64,000 nt of DNA from Streptomyces lincolnensis. Lineage in GTDB: Bacteria > Actinomycetota > Actinomycetes > Streptomycetales > Streptomycetaceae. The position numbers and the translations under genes were made by a program. Shown one piece after another: positions 8,522 through 17,579 of this stretch (the first letter of the stretch is position 1; the number at the start of each line of letters is the position of its first letter). Under the pieces are notes generated by a model. That model made no database searches and had not been told where the DNA came from. It worked only from the letters and a program-made list of their open reading frames with translations. The stretch lies in assembly GCF_001685355.1 (NCBI RefSeq), contig NZ_CP016438.1, positions 1,178,001 through 1,242,000 on the forward strand, in the 5' to 3' direction.

Positions 8522-10768
8522 ATGACCACCACCGCGGGCACCGAGACCGAACTCGTCATCGGCGGGATGACCTGCGCCTCCTGCGCGGCACGCATCGAGA
8601 AGAAGCTCAACCGCATGGACGGGGTCATCGCGACGGTCAACTACGCCACCGAGAAGGCACGGGTCAGCCACGCCGGTGACGTGTCGGTGCGGGATCTGAT
8701 CGACACGGTCGAGAAGACCGGGTACACCGCGCAGGAGCCGGCACCCCCCGAGCCCGAAAGCCCGGACGCCCCACCCCGGGACGACGAACTGCGGCCCCGG
8801 CGGGAGCGGCTGATCACCGCGGTGGTGCTGGCGGTGCCCGTCATCGCCATGGCGATGATCCCCGCCCTCCAGTTCGAGTACTGGCAGTGGCTGTCGCTGA
8901 CGCTGGCGGCGCCCGTGGTGACGTACGCCGGATGGCCGTTCCACAAGGCCGCGTTCACCAACGCCCGGCACGGCGCGGCCACCATGGACACCCTGATCTC
9001 GCTGGGCACCTCCGCAGCGTTCCTGTGGTCGCTGTGGGCACTGTTCTTCGGCACCGCGGGCACACCCGGGATGACCCATCCCTTCGAGCTGACCATCGCC
9101 CGCGGCGACGGCTCCGGGAACCTCTACCTGGAAGCCGCCGCCGGGGTCACCGCCTTCATCCTGGCGGGGCGCTACTTCGAGGCCCGCTCCAAGCGCAAGG
9201 CGGGCGCCGCGCTCAGGGCGCTGCTGGAGCTGGGGGCCAAGGACGTCACCGTGCTGCGGCCCGACGGCGGCGAGCAGACGGTGCCCGTGGCGGACCTGAA
9301 GGTGGGCGACCGGTTCCTGGTCCGCCCCGGGGAGAAGATCGCCACCGACGGCACGGTCACCGAGGGCTCCTCCGCCGTGGACGCCTCGATGCTGACCGGC
9401 GAGTCGGTGCCGGTGGAGGTGCGCGTCGGCGACGCGGTCACCGGCGCGACGGTCAACGCGGGCGGCCGGCTCGTGGTCGAGGCGACCCGGGTCGGCGGCG
9501 ACACCCAGCTGGCCCGGATGGCCAAGCTGGTCGAGGACGCACAGAGCGGAAAGGCCGCGGCCCAGCGGCTCGCCGACCGGATCTCCGGGGTGTTCGTGCC
9601 GATCGTCATCGCGCTCGCGCTCGGCACCCTCGGCTTCTGGCTCGGCAACAGCGCGGGACCGACGGCCGCGTTCACCGCCGCCGTCGCCGTCCTGATCATC
9701 GCCTGCCCGTGCGCCCTGGGCCTGGCCACGCCGACCGCGCTACTGGTCGGCACCGGGCGGGGCGCCCAGCTCGGGATCCTGATCAAGGGTCCCGAGGTGC
9801 TGGAGTCGACGCGCAAGGTCGACACCGTCGTCCTCGACAAGACCGGCACCGTCACCACCGGCCGCATGACCCTGCTGGCCGTGCACACCACCCACGGCAC
9901 CGACGAGGCCGAGGTGCTGCGCCTGGCCGGCGCGCTGGAGCACTCCTCCGAGCACCCGATCGCCCGCGCGGTCGCCGAGGGCGCCCTGGCGAAGCTGGGC
10001 TCCCTGCCCACGCCGGAGGACTTCGCCAACGTGCCCGGGCTCGGCGTGCAGGGCGTCGTCGACGGTCACGCGGTCCTCGTCGGACGTCAGCGGCTGCTGG
10101 CCGACTGGGCGATGGCGCTGCCCGAGGACCTCGCGGGGGCCGCGGCGGAGGCCGAGCGGACCGGTCGTACGGCCGTCTCGGTCGCCTGGGACGGTGAGGT
10201 CCGGGCGGTGCTGGAGGTCGCCGACGCGGTGAAGGAGACCAGCCCGGAGGCGATCCGCCGGCTGCGCGACCTGGGTCTGACCCCGATCCTGCTGACCGGT
10301 GACAACGAGGCCGTGGCCCGGTCCGTCGCCCGCGAGGTCGGCATCGCGCCCGAGCACGTGATCGCCGAGGTGCTGCCGCAGGACAAGGTCGACGTCGTCA
10401 AGCGGCTTCAGGACGAGGGCCGTTCGGTCGCGATGGTCGGCGACGGCGTCAACGACGCGGCCGCCCTCGCCCAGGCCGACCTCGGGCTCGCCATGGGCAC
10501 CGGCACGGACGCCGCGATCGAGGCGGGCGACCTGACCCTGGTCCGCGGTGACCTGCGGGCCGCGGCCGACGCCATCCGGCTCGCCCGCCGGACCCTCGGG
10601 ACCATCCGGTCCAACCTGTTCTGGGCCTTCGCCTACAACGTGGCCGCCCTGCCGCTCGCCGCGGCCGGGCTGCTCAACCCGATGCTCGCCGGGGCGGCGA
10701 TGGCGTTCTCGTCGGTGTTCGTGGTGGGCAACTCACTGCGGCTGCGCTCGTTCCGGGCCGCGAACTGA
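8522..10768 (+). CDS. copA: Copper-translocating P1B-type ATPase
   Basis: 748 residues. There is one N-terminal heavy-metal-associated domain with GMTCASC (15-21). The phosphatase motif TGES is at 292-295, the transmembrane metal site CPC at 395-397, the phosphorylation motif DKTGT begins at D439, and the hinge GDGVND is at 640-645. This set defines a Cu(I)-exporting P-type ATPase in the cytoplasmic membrane. GAGGAG precedes the ATG at 8522. Longer reading through the upstream promoter boxes is ruled out by that RBS and by the operators. Copper induction through CsoR is expected from the boxes, but no csoR gene is in the window. Confidence 0.95.
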   Translation: MTTTAGTETELVIGGMTCASCAARIEKKLNRMDGVIATVNYATEKARVSHAGDVSVRDLIDTVEKTGYTAQEPAPPEPESPDAPPRDDELRPRRERLITAVVLAVPVIAMAMIPALQFEYWQWLSLTLAAPVVTYAGWPFHKAAFTNARHGAATMDTLISLGTSAAFLWSLWALFFGTAGTPGMTHPFELTIARGDGSGNLYLEAAAGVTAFILAGRYFEARSKRKAGAALRALLELGAKDVTVLRPDGGEQTVPVADLKVGDRFLVRPGEKIATDGTVTEGSSAVDASMLTGESVPVEVRVGDAVTGATVNAGGRLVVEATRVGGDTQLARMAKLVEDAQSGKAAAQRLADRISGVFVPIVIALALGTLGFWLGNSAGPTAAFTAAVAVLIIACPCALGLATPTALLVGTGRGAQLGILIKGPEVLESTRKVDTVVLDKTGTVTTGRMTLLAVHTTHGTDEAEVLRLAGALEHSSEHPIARAVAEGALAKLGSLPTPEDFANVPGLGVQGVVDGHAVLVGRQRLLADWAMALPEDLAGAAAEAERTGRTAVSVAWDGEVRAVLEVADAVKETSPEAIRRLRDLGLTPILLTGDNEAVARSVAREVGIAPEHVIAEVLPQDKVDVVKRLQDEGRSVAMVGDGVNDAAALAQADLGLAMGTGTDAAIEAGDLTLVRGDLRAAADAIRLARRTLGTIRSNLFWAFAYNVAALPLAAAGLLNPMLAGAAMAFSSVFVVGNSLRLRSFRAAN

Positions 10769-10784
10769 CCCTCCCGGCCACGAA

Positions 10785-10814
10785 AAGGGGGCGCCGCACC
10801 CGCGGCGCCCCCTT
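10785..10814. terminator. Strong bidirectional terminator hairpin after copA
   Basis: AAGGGGGCGCCGC (10785-10797) pairs perfectly with GCGGCGCCCCCTT (10802-10814) around the loop ACCC. The 13-bp stem ends in an A tract on one side and TT on the other. It separates copA from the convergent membrane-protein gene. Confidence 0.85.
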
Positions 10815-10816
10815 CG

Positions 10817-11416
10817 TCAGCTCTGGGACATGACCGTACGCCGGACATGCACGGCCGTCAGCGCCAGCGCCAACGGCCCGGGAGCGAGGAACGCCAGCGG
10901 CACCATCATCCAGGCGCACAGCACGGCCGTGGCCACCGCGAGCAGCACCAGAGCGCTCCCGCCGACATCGCGTACGGCGTCCAGGGCGGCCCCGCGCACG
11001 GCGGCCGGCCAGTCGGTGAGCGACTCTGGACGGGCACACGCCCTCAGGCCCACCACCAGGGCGGCCATGCCGATCGCGGCGGCCACCACCGCGAACAGCG
11101 GCGCCCCCGGCAGCCCGGCCCGGGCCAGCGCCAGGTCCGCCACGAACAGCAGCGCACCTGCCAGGGCCACGGCGCCCGCCGCGAGGTCACCGGGCCGCAG
11201 CCGCCGCCGTAGCACCGCGAAGTACCGCCCCGCGGTGGCGGGTTGCCCCTCCCCCGCGCCCCGCAGGACCGCGCACGCGGTGGACAGGGCGGCCGGGATC
11301 GTCACCACCGGCAGACAGACCACGGCCGTCGCCAGGCCGACGCTCAGCATGTCGGCGAACAGGGTCATCCGGGGGCCGAAGACCTCGCCGGGTTCACGTG
11401 AGGAGACGGAACGCAT
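10817..11416 (-). CDS. Membrane protein of a sugar ABC operon (YesL/DUF624-like)
   Basis: 199 residues with about four to five hydrophobic segments after a short cytoplasmic N-terminus. Small polytopic proteins of this kind often accompany CUT1 sugar transporters in actinobacteria (YesL/DUF624-like). That assignment rests on context and hydropathy, not on a clear motif. The ATG at 11416 has AAGGGGTGAGC before it and starts five bases after the permease stop. It is therefore the last gene of the leftward operon that begins with the sugar-binding lipoprotein. Confidence 0.6.
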   Translation of the reverse strand: MRSVSSREPGEVFGPRMTLFADMLSVGLATAVVCLPVVTIPAALSTACAVLRGAGEGQPATAGRYFAVLRRRLRPGDLAAGAVALAGALLFVADLALARAGLPGAPLFAVVAAAIGMAALVVGLRACARPESLTDWPAAVRGAALDAVRDVGGSALVLLAVATAVLCAWMMVPLAFLAPGPLALALTAVHVRRTVMSQS

Positions 11417-11421
11417 GCCGC

Positions 11422-12282
11422 TCACCCCTTCAGTCCGGAGCTGGCCATGCCCTCCACCAGGAACCGCTGGAAGGCCAGGAAGAACAGCACGATCGGCAGC
11501 AGCGCGATCACCGACATGGCGAACATCGGGCCGAACGCCGACGTGCTGGACGCGTCCACGAACGACCGCAGCGCGAGCGTCAGCGTGAACTTGTCCGGGT
11601 CGAAGAGGTAGATCAGCTGGGTGAAGAAGTCGTTCCAGGTCCAGATGAAGGTGAAGATCGCCGTGGTGATCAGCGCGGGCCGGGTGAGCGGCAGCACGAT
11701 CTGGAAGAAGCTGCGGAAGGGCCCGCAGCCGTCGATGCGGGCGGCCTCCTCCAGCTCGCGCGGCAGACCGCGCATGAACTGCACGATGAGGAAGACGAAG
11801 AACGCCTCGGTGGCGAGGAACTTCGGCAGGATCAGCGGCCAGTAGGTGTTCACCAGGCCCAGCTGGTTGAAGATGATGTACTGCGGGATCAGCACCGCGT
11901 GGTGCGGCAGCATGATCGTCGCGATCATGAAGGCGAACAGCGGCCCGCGGAACCTGAAACGCAGCCGGGCGAAGGCGTAGGCGGCGAGCGAGCAGCTGAT
12001 GACGTTGCCGATGACCGCGCCGCCCGCGATGATCAGCGAGTTGGACAGCAGCCGCCAGATGGAGACGTCGTTGACGCCCTCGAAGGCGGTCTCGTAGTTG
12101 GACCACTCCAGGTGCCTGGGCAGCAGGTCGAGGCTGGCGATGACCTCGTCGGCGGGCTTCAGCGAGGTCGCCAGCAGCCAGGCCAGCGGATAGAGCATGA
12201 CCAGCAGGGCGGCCAGGCAGCCGAGGTGGAGAGCGATCCGGCCCCAGCGAACCGGCTTACGGGTGACGGCGGTTGCGGTCAT
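11422..12282 (-). CDS. Carbohydrate ABC transporter permease (MalG-type)
   Basis: 286 residues, about six membrane helices. The cytoplasmic EAA loop reads ELEEAARIDGCGPFRSFFQIVLP, the coupling segment to the ATPase. The ending is typical of the second CUT1 permease. Its ATG overlaps the stop of the first permease by four bases (ATGA), indicating translational coupling. No ATPase gene lies in this operon. Streptomyces CUT1 systems commonly share the MsiK ATPase encoded elsewhere. Confidence 0.93.
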   Translation of the reverse strand: MTATAVTRKPVRWGRIALHLGCLAALLVMLYPLAWLLATSLKPADEVIASLDLLPRHLEWSNYETAFEGVNDVSIWRLLSNSLIIAGGAVIGNVISCSLAAYAFARLRFRFRGPLFAFMIATIMLPHHAVLIPQYIIFNQLGLVNTYWPLILPKFLATEAFFVFLIVQFMRGLPRELEEAARIDGCGPFRSFFQIVLPLTRPALITTAIFTFIWTWNDFFTQLIYLFDPDKFTLTLALRSFVDASSTSAFGPMFAMSVIALLPIVLFFLAFQRFLVEGMASSGLKG

Positions 12283-13217
12283 CGGTCCCCCTCGGACGCG
12301 TAGAAGACCCAGGAACGCGAGGTGCGGAACAGCACCACCGTGACGATGCCGATGACCAGCAGCAGCACCCAGGCCATGGCGGAGGCGTAGCCCATGTGGG
12401 AGGCGACGAAGCCGCGGTCGTAGAGGTACATGGTGTAGACGAGGGTGGAGTCGGCGGGGCCGCCCTTGCCGGCGCTGATCGCGAAGGCGGGTGTGAAGAC
12501 CTGGAAGGCCTGGATGGTCTGGAGCACCAGGTTGAAGAACAGCACCGGGGACAGCATCGGCACGGTGACGGACAGGAACTGCCGCCACTTCCCGGCCCCG
12601 TCGACGGCCGCCGCCTCGTAGAGCTCGGCGGGTATCTGTTGCAGGCCCGCGAGGAAGATGACCATCGGGGCGCCGAACTGCCACACCGTCAGCAGCGCCA
12701 CGGCCAGCAGCGCCCAGCCGGGTTTGTTGACCCAGCCGCCGGTGCCGAGCAGGTTGTCCACCGTGCCGCCGTCGTTGAAGACGGCCCGCCAGACCAGGGC
12801 GATGGACATGGAGGCGCCGAGCAGCGAAGGGGCGTAGAACGCGGAGCGGTAGAAGGCCTTGCCGTGCTTCATCGACTTCAGGGCGAGCGCGACGACGAGC
12901 GCGAGCGCCAGCTGGAGGGGCACGGCGATGACGACGTACGTCAACGTCGTCACGACCGAGCGCCAGTACCGCGGGTCCTCGGTGAACATCTGCGTGTAGT
13001 TGCGCAGGCCGACCCAGCGGGGCGGGTCGAAGAGGTTGTAGTCGGTGAAGGAGAGGTAGAGCGACACGGCCATCGGGAGCAGGGTGAGGACGACGGCTCC
13101 GAGGACCCACGGGGACAGGAACACCCAGGCGGCGCCCTCGCGTTCGCGTTTGGGCCGGCGCTTCGGTGCGGGGGGCGTGGCGCGCTGGGACTCGGCGGGG
13201 ATCGCGGTGGTGGTCAT
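12279..13217 (-). CDS. Carbohydrate ABC transporter permease (MalF-type)
   Basis: 312 residues with a charged N-terminus rich in Arg and Lys, then six membrane helices. The EAA loop is ELYEAAAVDGAGKWRQFLSVTVP. It is the first of two CUT1 permeases. Its start overlaps the stop of the binding-protein gene by four bases. The substrate is likely a mono- or oligosaccharide linked to the dehydrogenase/PmoA-like genes upstream. Confidence 0.93.
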   Translation of the reverse strand: MTTTAIPAESQRATPPAPKRRPKREREGAAWVFLSPWVLGAVVLTLLPMAVSLYLSFTDYNLFDPPRWVGLRNYTQMFTEDPRYWRSVVTTLTYVVIAVPLQLALALVVALALKSMKHGKAFYRSAFYAPSLLGASMSIALVWRAVFNDGGTVDNLLGTGGWVNKPGWALLAVALLTVWQFGAPMVIFLAGLQQIPAELYEAAAVDGAGKWRQFLSVTVPMLSPVLFFNLVLQTIQAFQVFTPAFAISAGKGGPADSTLVYTMYLYDRGFVASHMGYASAMAWVLLLVIGIVTVVLFRTSRSWVFYASEGDR

Positions 13218-14497
13218 GACCTCAGCTCCGCCTTCGCCTCGGTGACGTAGTTCTCGGCCGCCTCACGGGGCGACATGCGCTCGTAGGACACCTGGTCGTA
13301 GTCGCGCTGGAAAGTGGTCTGGAGGGCGTTGTCGCCGGAGGGCGGGGCCTGCGGCGGATCCTTCAACTTCCCTTCCAGGGACGCCTGGTAGTCAGAGATG
13401 GTCCTGTCGAAGTCCTTCAGGAGCGGCGCGGTCTCCTTGCGGATGGTCTCGTTGACGGGGATGCCACGGGTGGCGCCGAGGATCTTCGCCGCCTCGTCGT
13501 CGTTGATCAGGAAGTCGATGAGCTGCGCCGCCGCCTTCGGATGGCTGGTGCTCGCGCCCACGCCCAGGAACATCGACGGCTTGAAGTACTGGCCGGGTGT
13601 GCCGTCCTCGTTGGAGGGCATCGGAGCCAGTGCGACGCCGCTCGCGACGATGGCGAGGTAACCGCTGGACGGGGCGTCCCAGTTGGTGTCGCTGAGGGCC
13701 GTTCCCCGGCCGAGGGGAGTGTTCTCCACGGTGCCGTCGACCTGGGTGGTCTGCTCGGCCGAGGAGACGGCCCCCTCACGGCGGAGCTTGTCGGTGAAGG
13801 TCCACCACCGGGTGAGGTCGTCGGCGGTGAAGCCCAGTTGGCCGTCCTCGGTGTAGAGGGACTTGCCCTGTCCGCGCAGCCAGACCTCGAAGCTGTCCTC
13901 GCTCCAGCCGGGGTCGGTGGCGCCGGGCTTTCCGGTCCTCTCCTTCAGGGCGCGCATGGCCTCGGCCCAGTCGTCCCAGGTCCACCCCTGCGTCGGGAGC
14001 GGTACGCCGGAGTCCTTCCATGCCTTGACGTCGTAGACGACGGTCTCGGTGCCCCGGCCCTGCGGGACCGCGTACTGGACGCCGTCCACGCGGCCCGTGT
14101 CGAGCAGTCCGGCATCGATCTCGGAGGTGCGCAGGACAGTCTTCTGCTGGGACAGGTCGAACAGGACGCCGCCGGAGGCGTATTGGTCGATCTGGCGGTA
14201 GTCCAGCTGCATCACGTCGGGGGCGTCGCCGCCCGAGGCCTGGACGGCGAGTTTCTGTTTGTAGGCGTCGTAACCGGAGAACGAGGTCTGCACCCGTATG
14301 TCCGGGTGCTGTTTCTCGAACAGCGCGACGGCCTGCTCGGTGCGTTCCGCGCGGTCGGGGTTGCCCCACCACGTGTAGCGGAGCACGACCTTGCCGCCGC
14401 CCACCGACTCCCCGGATCCCCCGCAGCCGGCCAACACCGCACAGAGCACCAGTGCGACGGCCGACGCGCAGAACCCCTTTGTCCTGTGTCCGGGCAT
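13214..14497 (-). CDS. Sugar-binding lipoprotein of a CUT1 ABC transporter
   Basis: 427 residues. The signal peptide ends in a lipobox with Cys25 (VLAGC). The mature part has the family-1 solute-binding pattern: LRYTWWGNPDRAERTEQAVALFEKQHPDI, then FSGYDAYKQKLAVQASGG. The protein should be anchored outside the membrane and deliver a sugar to the two permeases. GAAGAGGTGACC precedes the ATG. A hairpin separates it from the upstream cupin gene, so its level could differ from that of the first three operon genes. Confidence 0.92.
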   Translation of the reverse strand: MPGHRTKGFCASAVALVLCAVLAGCGGSGESVGGGKVVLRYTWWGNPDRAERTEQAVALFEKQHPDIRVQTSFSGYDAYKQKLAVQASGGDAPDVMQLDYRQIDQYASGGVLFDLSQQKTVLRTSEIDAGLLDTGRVDGVQYAVPQGRGTETVVYDVKAWKDSGVPLPTQGWTWDDWAEAMRALKERTGKPGATDPGWSEDSFEVWLRGQGKSLYTEDGQLGFTADDLTRWWTFTDKLRREGAVSSAEQTTQVDGTVENTPLGRGTALSDTNWDAPSSGYLAIVASGVALAPMPSNEDGTPGQYFKPSMFLGVGASTSHPKAAAQLIDFLINDDEAAKILGATRGIPVNETIRKETAPLLKDFDRTISDYQASLEGKLKDPPQAPPSGDNALQTTFQRDYDQVSYERMSPREAAENYVTEAKAELRS

Positions 14498-14568
14498 GCC
14501 GAGGTCACCTCTTCTCTCCTCGGACCTTCTGTTGTCCCCCCTGGACTCCCCGTGATCTCCCCTTCAGC

Positions 14569-14586
14569 GGCCCCCTGTTGGGGGCC
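14569..14586 (-). terminator. Hairpin between cupin and binding-protein genes
   Basis: GGCCCCC and GGGGGCC make a perfect 7-bp GC-only stem with a TGTT loop. It is placed just after the cupin stop codon in the direction of transcription. It could be a partial terminator or an RNA stabiliser inside a long operon. Confidence 0.5.
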
Positions 14587-14591
14587 TGCCG

Positions 14592-15377
14592 CTACTCGCC
14601 GCCGTACGGCAGTGTCGTGCCCGGCAGGTTGTACTCGTCGCGTCGGCCGCACATCCCGAAGCCGCCGAGCCTTGTGGGCGCGGTTTCGTGGGCGGTCGCC
14701 TCGTCGAGGTAGGCCGGTTCGCCGTCGGCCAGCGCGTCCAGCTGGGCGCCGGTGCGTTCGGCGGTGGCCAGCGCGCCGGCCCGCCACAGCTCGCGCCAGT
14801 TCGGCACCTTGGCGCGCACCAGCCGGGCGGCGGCACGCTGGAACTCCCGGTAGGGACCGTTGTCCCCGGCGACGAGGGACTCGCGCAGGGCGAGATAGCC
14901 CTGGACGGCGAGGTCCCTGCGGCGCCGGGCCGCCGCCGCGGTGTCCTCGCCGGTGCCCGGGGGCAGGGCGGCGGCCGCCGCGTACCGCTCGGGGTCGGCG
15001 AGGATCTCGGGCGGGAAGGTGAAGACGGCGTCTCCCGCCTCCGGCAGCCCGCTGTTCTGCATCAGCACGGTGATCCGCAGGTCGCCGCCCTGCACCATGC
15101 GGTGCACGGTGCCCGGGGTGAACCAGGCGACGGAGCCCGCCTCCAGGGGGATGTCCCGGTAGCCGTCGGGGCTCAGCGTCTGCACCGCGCCCCGGCCGCC
15201 GGTGACGACGTACGCCTCGGTGCACACCAGATGCAGATGCGGGCTGCCGCCGCACACGCCGTCGGCGGCCTCCCAGTCGTAGGCGCTCAGGTGGGACAGG
15301 CCGATGGCGCCGGGCAGGGGGTGCGGGAGGGCGGGCTTGGGGTCGGTGGTCCGCCCGGCCCCGGGCCCCGCGCTCAC
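14592..15377 (-). CDS. Cupin-domain protein
   Basis: 261 residues. The GTG at 15377 overlaps the TGA of the PmoA-like gene (GTGA). The N-terminal half holds a cupin fold with GGSPHLHLVCTEAYVVTGG and VAWFTPGTVHRMVQGG, where the histidines could bind a metal. The C-terminal half is helical and rich in Ala and Arg with no recognised motif. In the operon it sits between a sugar-modifying pair and the ABC transporter. An isomerase, epimerase or sensor role for the same sugar is possible, but I cannot name the reaction. Confidence 0.75.
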   Translation of the reverse strand: MSAGPGAGRTTDPKPALPHPLPGAIGLSHLSAYDWEAADGVCGGSPHLHLVCTEAYVVTGGRGAVQTLSPDGYRDIPLEAGSVAWFTPGTVHRMVQGGDLRITVLMQNSGLPEAGDAVFTFPPEILADPERYAAAAALPPGTGEDTAAAARRRRDLAVQGYLALRESLVAGDNGPYREFQRAAARLVRAKVPNWRELWRAGALATAERTGAQLDALADGEPAYLDEATAHETAPTRLGGFGMCGRRDEYNLPGTTLPYGGE

Positions 15378-16300
15378 CACGGCAGGCCCTTCAGGTGCGC
15401 GTCGACGCGGTCGGTGTCCCAGGCCCCGTCGGCGAAGACCACCCGGTAGCGGTACTCGAAGGACTCCCCAGGCGGCAGCTCGAACTCCTCGAAGAACGCC
15501 CAGGAGAACGCGACCGTCGGGAAGGGCTCGGAGCGCACGAACCAGTGCGACTCGTGGATCGCGCTGTTCCCGTCGAGGTTCTCCGGAGCGTGCGCGAAGA
15601 CGATCGTGGAGTGGCCGTCGACGTCGTCGTGCTCGGTGGTGAAGGCCAGCCAGGGGCCCTGGCTGCCCATCAGCTTGTCGACGTCCCCGTCGGAGTCCGG
15701 GGCGAAGACGGTACCGCCGGTGAAGTCGCGGGGGCCGCGCCACTGGAGGCCCGTGTAGCCGGCCATCTCCCGGCCCGCGGTGGTCGGGGAGCCGAAGACC
15801 AGGGGCTCGTCGCGGACGTTGGTGAGCTTGATCGTCCAGTCCAGGGCCCAGGCGCCGGCCTCGTCGTCCACCGAGTGGACGGTGATGCCGCGCAGCTCGC
15901 TCGCCCACGGTGCGCCGCCGTTCTCCACCCAGGTGAGTTCCTCGGCGAAGGTGAGCCGGTCGTCCTCCACGGCGAACACCGGGAAGCCGTCGTGCCGCAT
16001 CGAGCCGACGCGTTCGGGCAGCGGCAGATAGCCCTGGCCGTGCACGTAGCAGTTGCCGCCCCAGAAGTTCTGGCCGGACAGATGACTCGCCGTCATCTGG
16101 AGGCCCTTGTGCCAGCGGTGGTCGTTCGGGCGGTAGCCGGTCACCGTGCGCCCGGCGAGGGTCCGCACCGGGTGGGCGTAAGGCTTCTGGGCCTCGAAGG
16201 CCTCGGGGTCGGGGCGGTAGACGTAGCGGAGGATCTCGGTGCCGTCCGGGGCCTCGACCGCGATGTGCTCGCCGTGGACGTGGCTGACGCGGATGCTCAT
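15374..16300 (-). CDS. PmoA family protein
   Basis: 308 residues. The sequence matches the PmoA-like family found in actinobacterial sugar operons, with the histidine-containing segment NDHRWHKGLQMTASHLSGQN and WFVRSEPFPTVAFSWAFFEE. Despite the name it is unrelated to the membrane subunit of particulate methane monooxygenase. It has no signal peptide and is predicted to be cytoplasmic. The biochemical function of the family is not established. Start and stop overlap both neighbours by four bases, so the dehydrogenase, this protein and the cupin are co-translated. Confidence 0.8.
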   Translation of the reverse strand: MSIRVSHVHGEHIAVEAPDGTEILRYVYRPDPEAFEAQKPYAHPVRTLAGRTVTGYRPNDHRWHKGLQMTASHLSGQNFWGGNCYVHGQGYLPLPERVGSMRHDGFPVFAVEDDRLTFAEELTWVENGGAPWASELRGITVHSVDDEAGAWALDWTIKLTNVRDEPLVFGSPTTAGREMAGYTGLQWRGPRDFTGGTVFAPDSDGDVDKLMGSQGPWLAFTTEHDDVDGHSTIVFAHAPENLDGNSAIHESHWFVRSEPFPTVAFSWAFFEEFELPPGESFEYRYRVVFADGAWDTDRVDAHLKGLPW

Positions 16301-17412
16301 GCGCGCTCCTTGGGGGCCCAGTGGGGGTGGTCTCCGTGCATGGCCGGGTAGAAGGGGTCGCCGGGGCCGATCTCGCCCGCGTGCACCGGGTTGCCGGTGA
16401 ACGCCGCCTTGTAGAGCGCGGCCGCGAACTCCAGCGTGGCGCGGGCCTCACGGCCACTGGTCGGCGGCCTGACACCGTTGTCGTACGCATCGAGCAGAGC
16501 ACCGAGCTGTGCCGTGTGCGAGCTGGGCACGTCCGAGGCGGGGGTGCGCCAGGCGTCGGCGCGTGCGGCGTCGACGTGGGGGGCAGGCGTGTAGACCCAG
16601 TCCTCGTTGCGGTGGCCGTACAGGTGGGTGAGCTCGACGGTCGCGTCCGCGCAGTCGATACGGATGCGGCTGACCTCGTCCGGGGACAGGACGCTGTTGA
16701 CGACGGTGGCGAGGGCGCCGTTCTCGAAGCGGACCAGGGCCGTCGAGACGTCCTCGCTCTCGGTGTCGTGGACCAGCCGCGCGGCCATGGCCCGGATCTC
16801 CGTCCACGGGCCGAGCAGGTGCAGCAGCAGGTCGAACTGGTGGATGCCGTGGCCCATCGTCGGCCCGCCGCCCTCGGTGGCCCACTTCCCGCGCCACGGT
16901 ACGGCGTAGTAGGCGGCGTCGCGGTACCAGGTGGTCTGGCAGTGCGCGACCCGGGGAGCGCCCAGCTCGCCGCGGGCGATCAGCTCGCGGGCGTGGACGG
17001 CGCCGGAGCCGTAGCGGTGCTGGAAGACCACGGCGGCGTAGGCGCCCGAGGCCTCCTCGGCGGCCGCGATCTCGTCGTACTCGGCGAGCGAGAGGGTCAG
17101 CGGCTTCTCGCACAGCACCCAGGCGCCCGCCTTCAGCGCGTCCACCGTCTGCTGACGGTGCAGGGACGGCGGGGTGCCGATGAGGACCAGGTCGGGGCGC
17201 ACGGCGTCCAGCATCTCGTCCATCGCCGTGTAACCGGCGATCTCCCCGCCCGCCAGTTCCCGGAAGGCGTCGAGCCGGTCGGTGTCCACGTCGACGGCGG
17301 CGACCAGCTCCACCCGGTCGGAGTGGGCTCTGAGCGCGGGCAGATGGCTGCCGCCGACAATGGCGCCAGTACCGACGACGGCCACGCGGCGGCGGGCTGC
17401 GAGCGGGGGCAT
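16297..17412 (-). CDS. Gfo/Idh/MocA-family NAD(P)-dependent oxidoreductase
   Basis: 371 residues. The Rossmann start is VAVVGTGAIVGGSHLPAL. The conserved CEKPLTLSLAEYDEI segment carries the catalytic lysine of the family, and GHGIHQFDLLLHLLG supplies the active-site histidine. These enzymes oxidise or reduce sugars and cyclitols. It is the first gene of the leftward seven-gene carbohydrate operon. CAGGAGAACCGC precedes the ATG. The upstream region carries a LacI-type operator, so induction by the transported sugar is likely. Confidence 0.9.
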   Translation of the reverse strand: MPPLAARRRVAVVGTGAIVGGSHLPALRAHSDRVELVAAVDVDTDRLDAFRELAGGEIAGYTAMDEMLDAVRPDLVLIGTPPSLHRQQTVDALKAGAWVLCEKPLTLSLAEYDEIAAAEEASGAYAAVVFQHRYGSGAVHARELIARGELGAPRVAHCQTTWYRDAAYYAVPWRGKWATEGGGPTMGHGIHQFDLLLHLLGPWTEIRAMAARLVHDTESEDVSTALVRFENGALATVVNSVLSPDEVSRIRIDCADATVELTHLYGHRNEDWVYTPAPHVDAARADAWRTPASDVPSSHTAQLGALLDAYDNGVRPPTSGREARATLEFAAALYKAAFTGNPVHAGEIGPGDPFYPAMHGDHPHWAPKERA

Positions 17413-17441
17413 GCGGTTCTCCTGGGACGGCCGACAGACGT

Positions 17442-17461
17442 GAAGAAAGCGCTTGCTCTTC
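17442..17461. promoter_or_regulatory. LacI-type operator before the Gfo/Idh/MocA operon
   Basis: The sequence centres on AAGCGCTT, extended as AGAAAGCGCTTGCT with imperfect outer symmetry. The CGC-centred palindrome is typical of LacI-family sites in actinobacteria. It is 30 bases before the oxidoreductase start. No adjacent lacI gene exists, so the repressor would be encoded elsewhere. Confidence 0.6.
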
Positions 17462-17506
17462 AGGGGTCGACCCTAGGCGCCGGAGAATGTCCGAACAACC
17501 CCCCTG

Positions 17507-17518
17507 CAATGATCATTG
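17507..17518. promoter_or_regulatory. Perfect 12-bp palindrome CAATGATCATTG
   Basis: The palindrome lies 95 bases before the oxidoreductase start and 62 bases after the methyltransferase stop. A further CATTGC at 17524-17529 pairs with GCAATG at 17506-17511. It is unusually AT-rich for this genome. A second regulator site or part of the promoter is possible. Confidence 0.4.
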
Positions 17519-17579
17519 GAAAGCATTGCCCGCCCGGCCACCGGATCCCCACACCGCAGAAGCCCGAGGTCCGGGGCGG

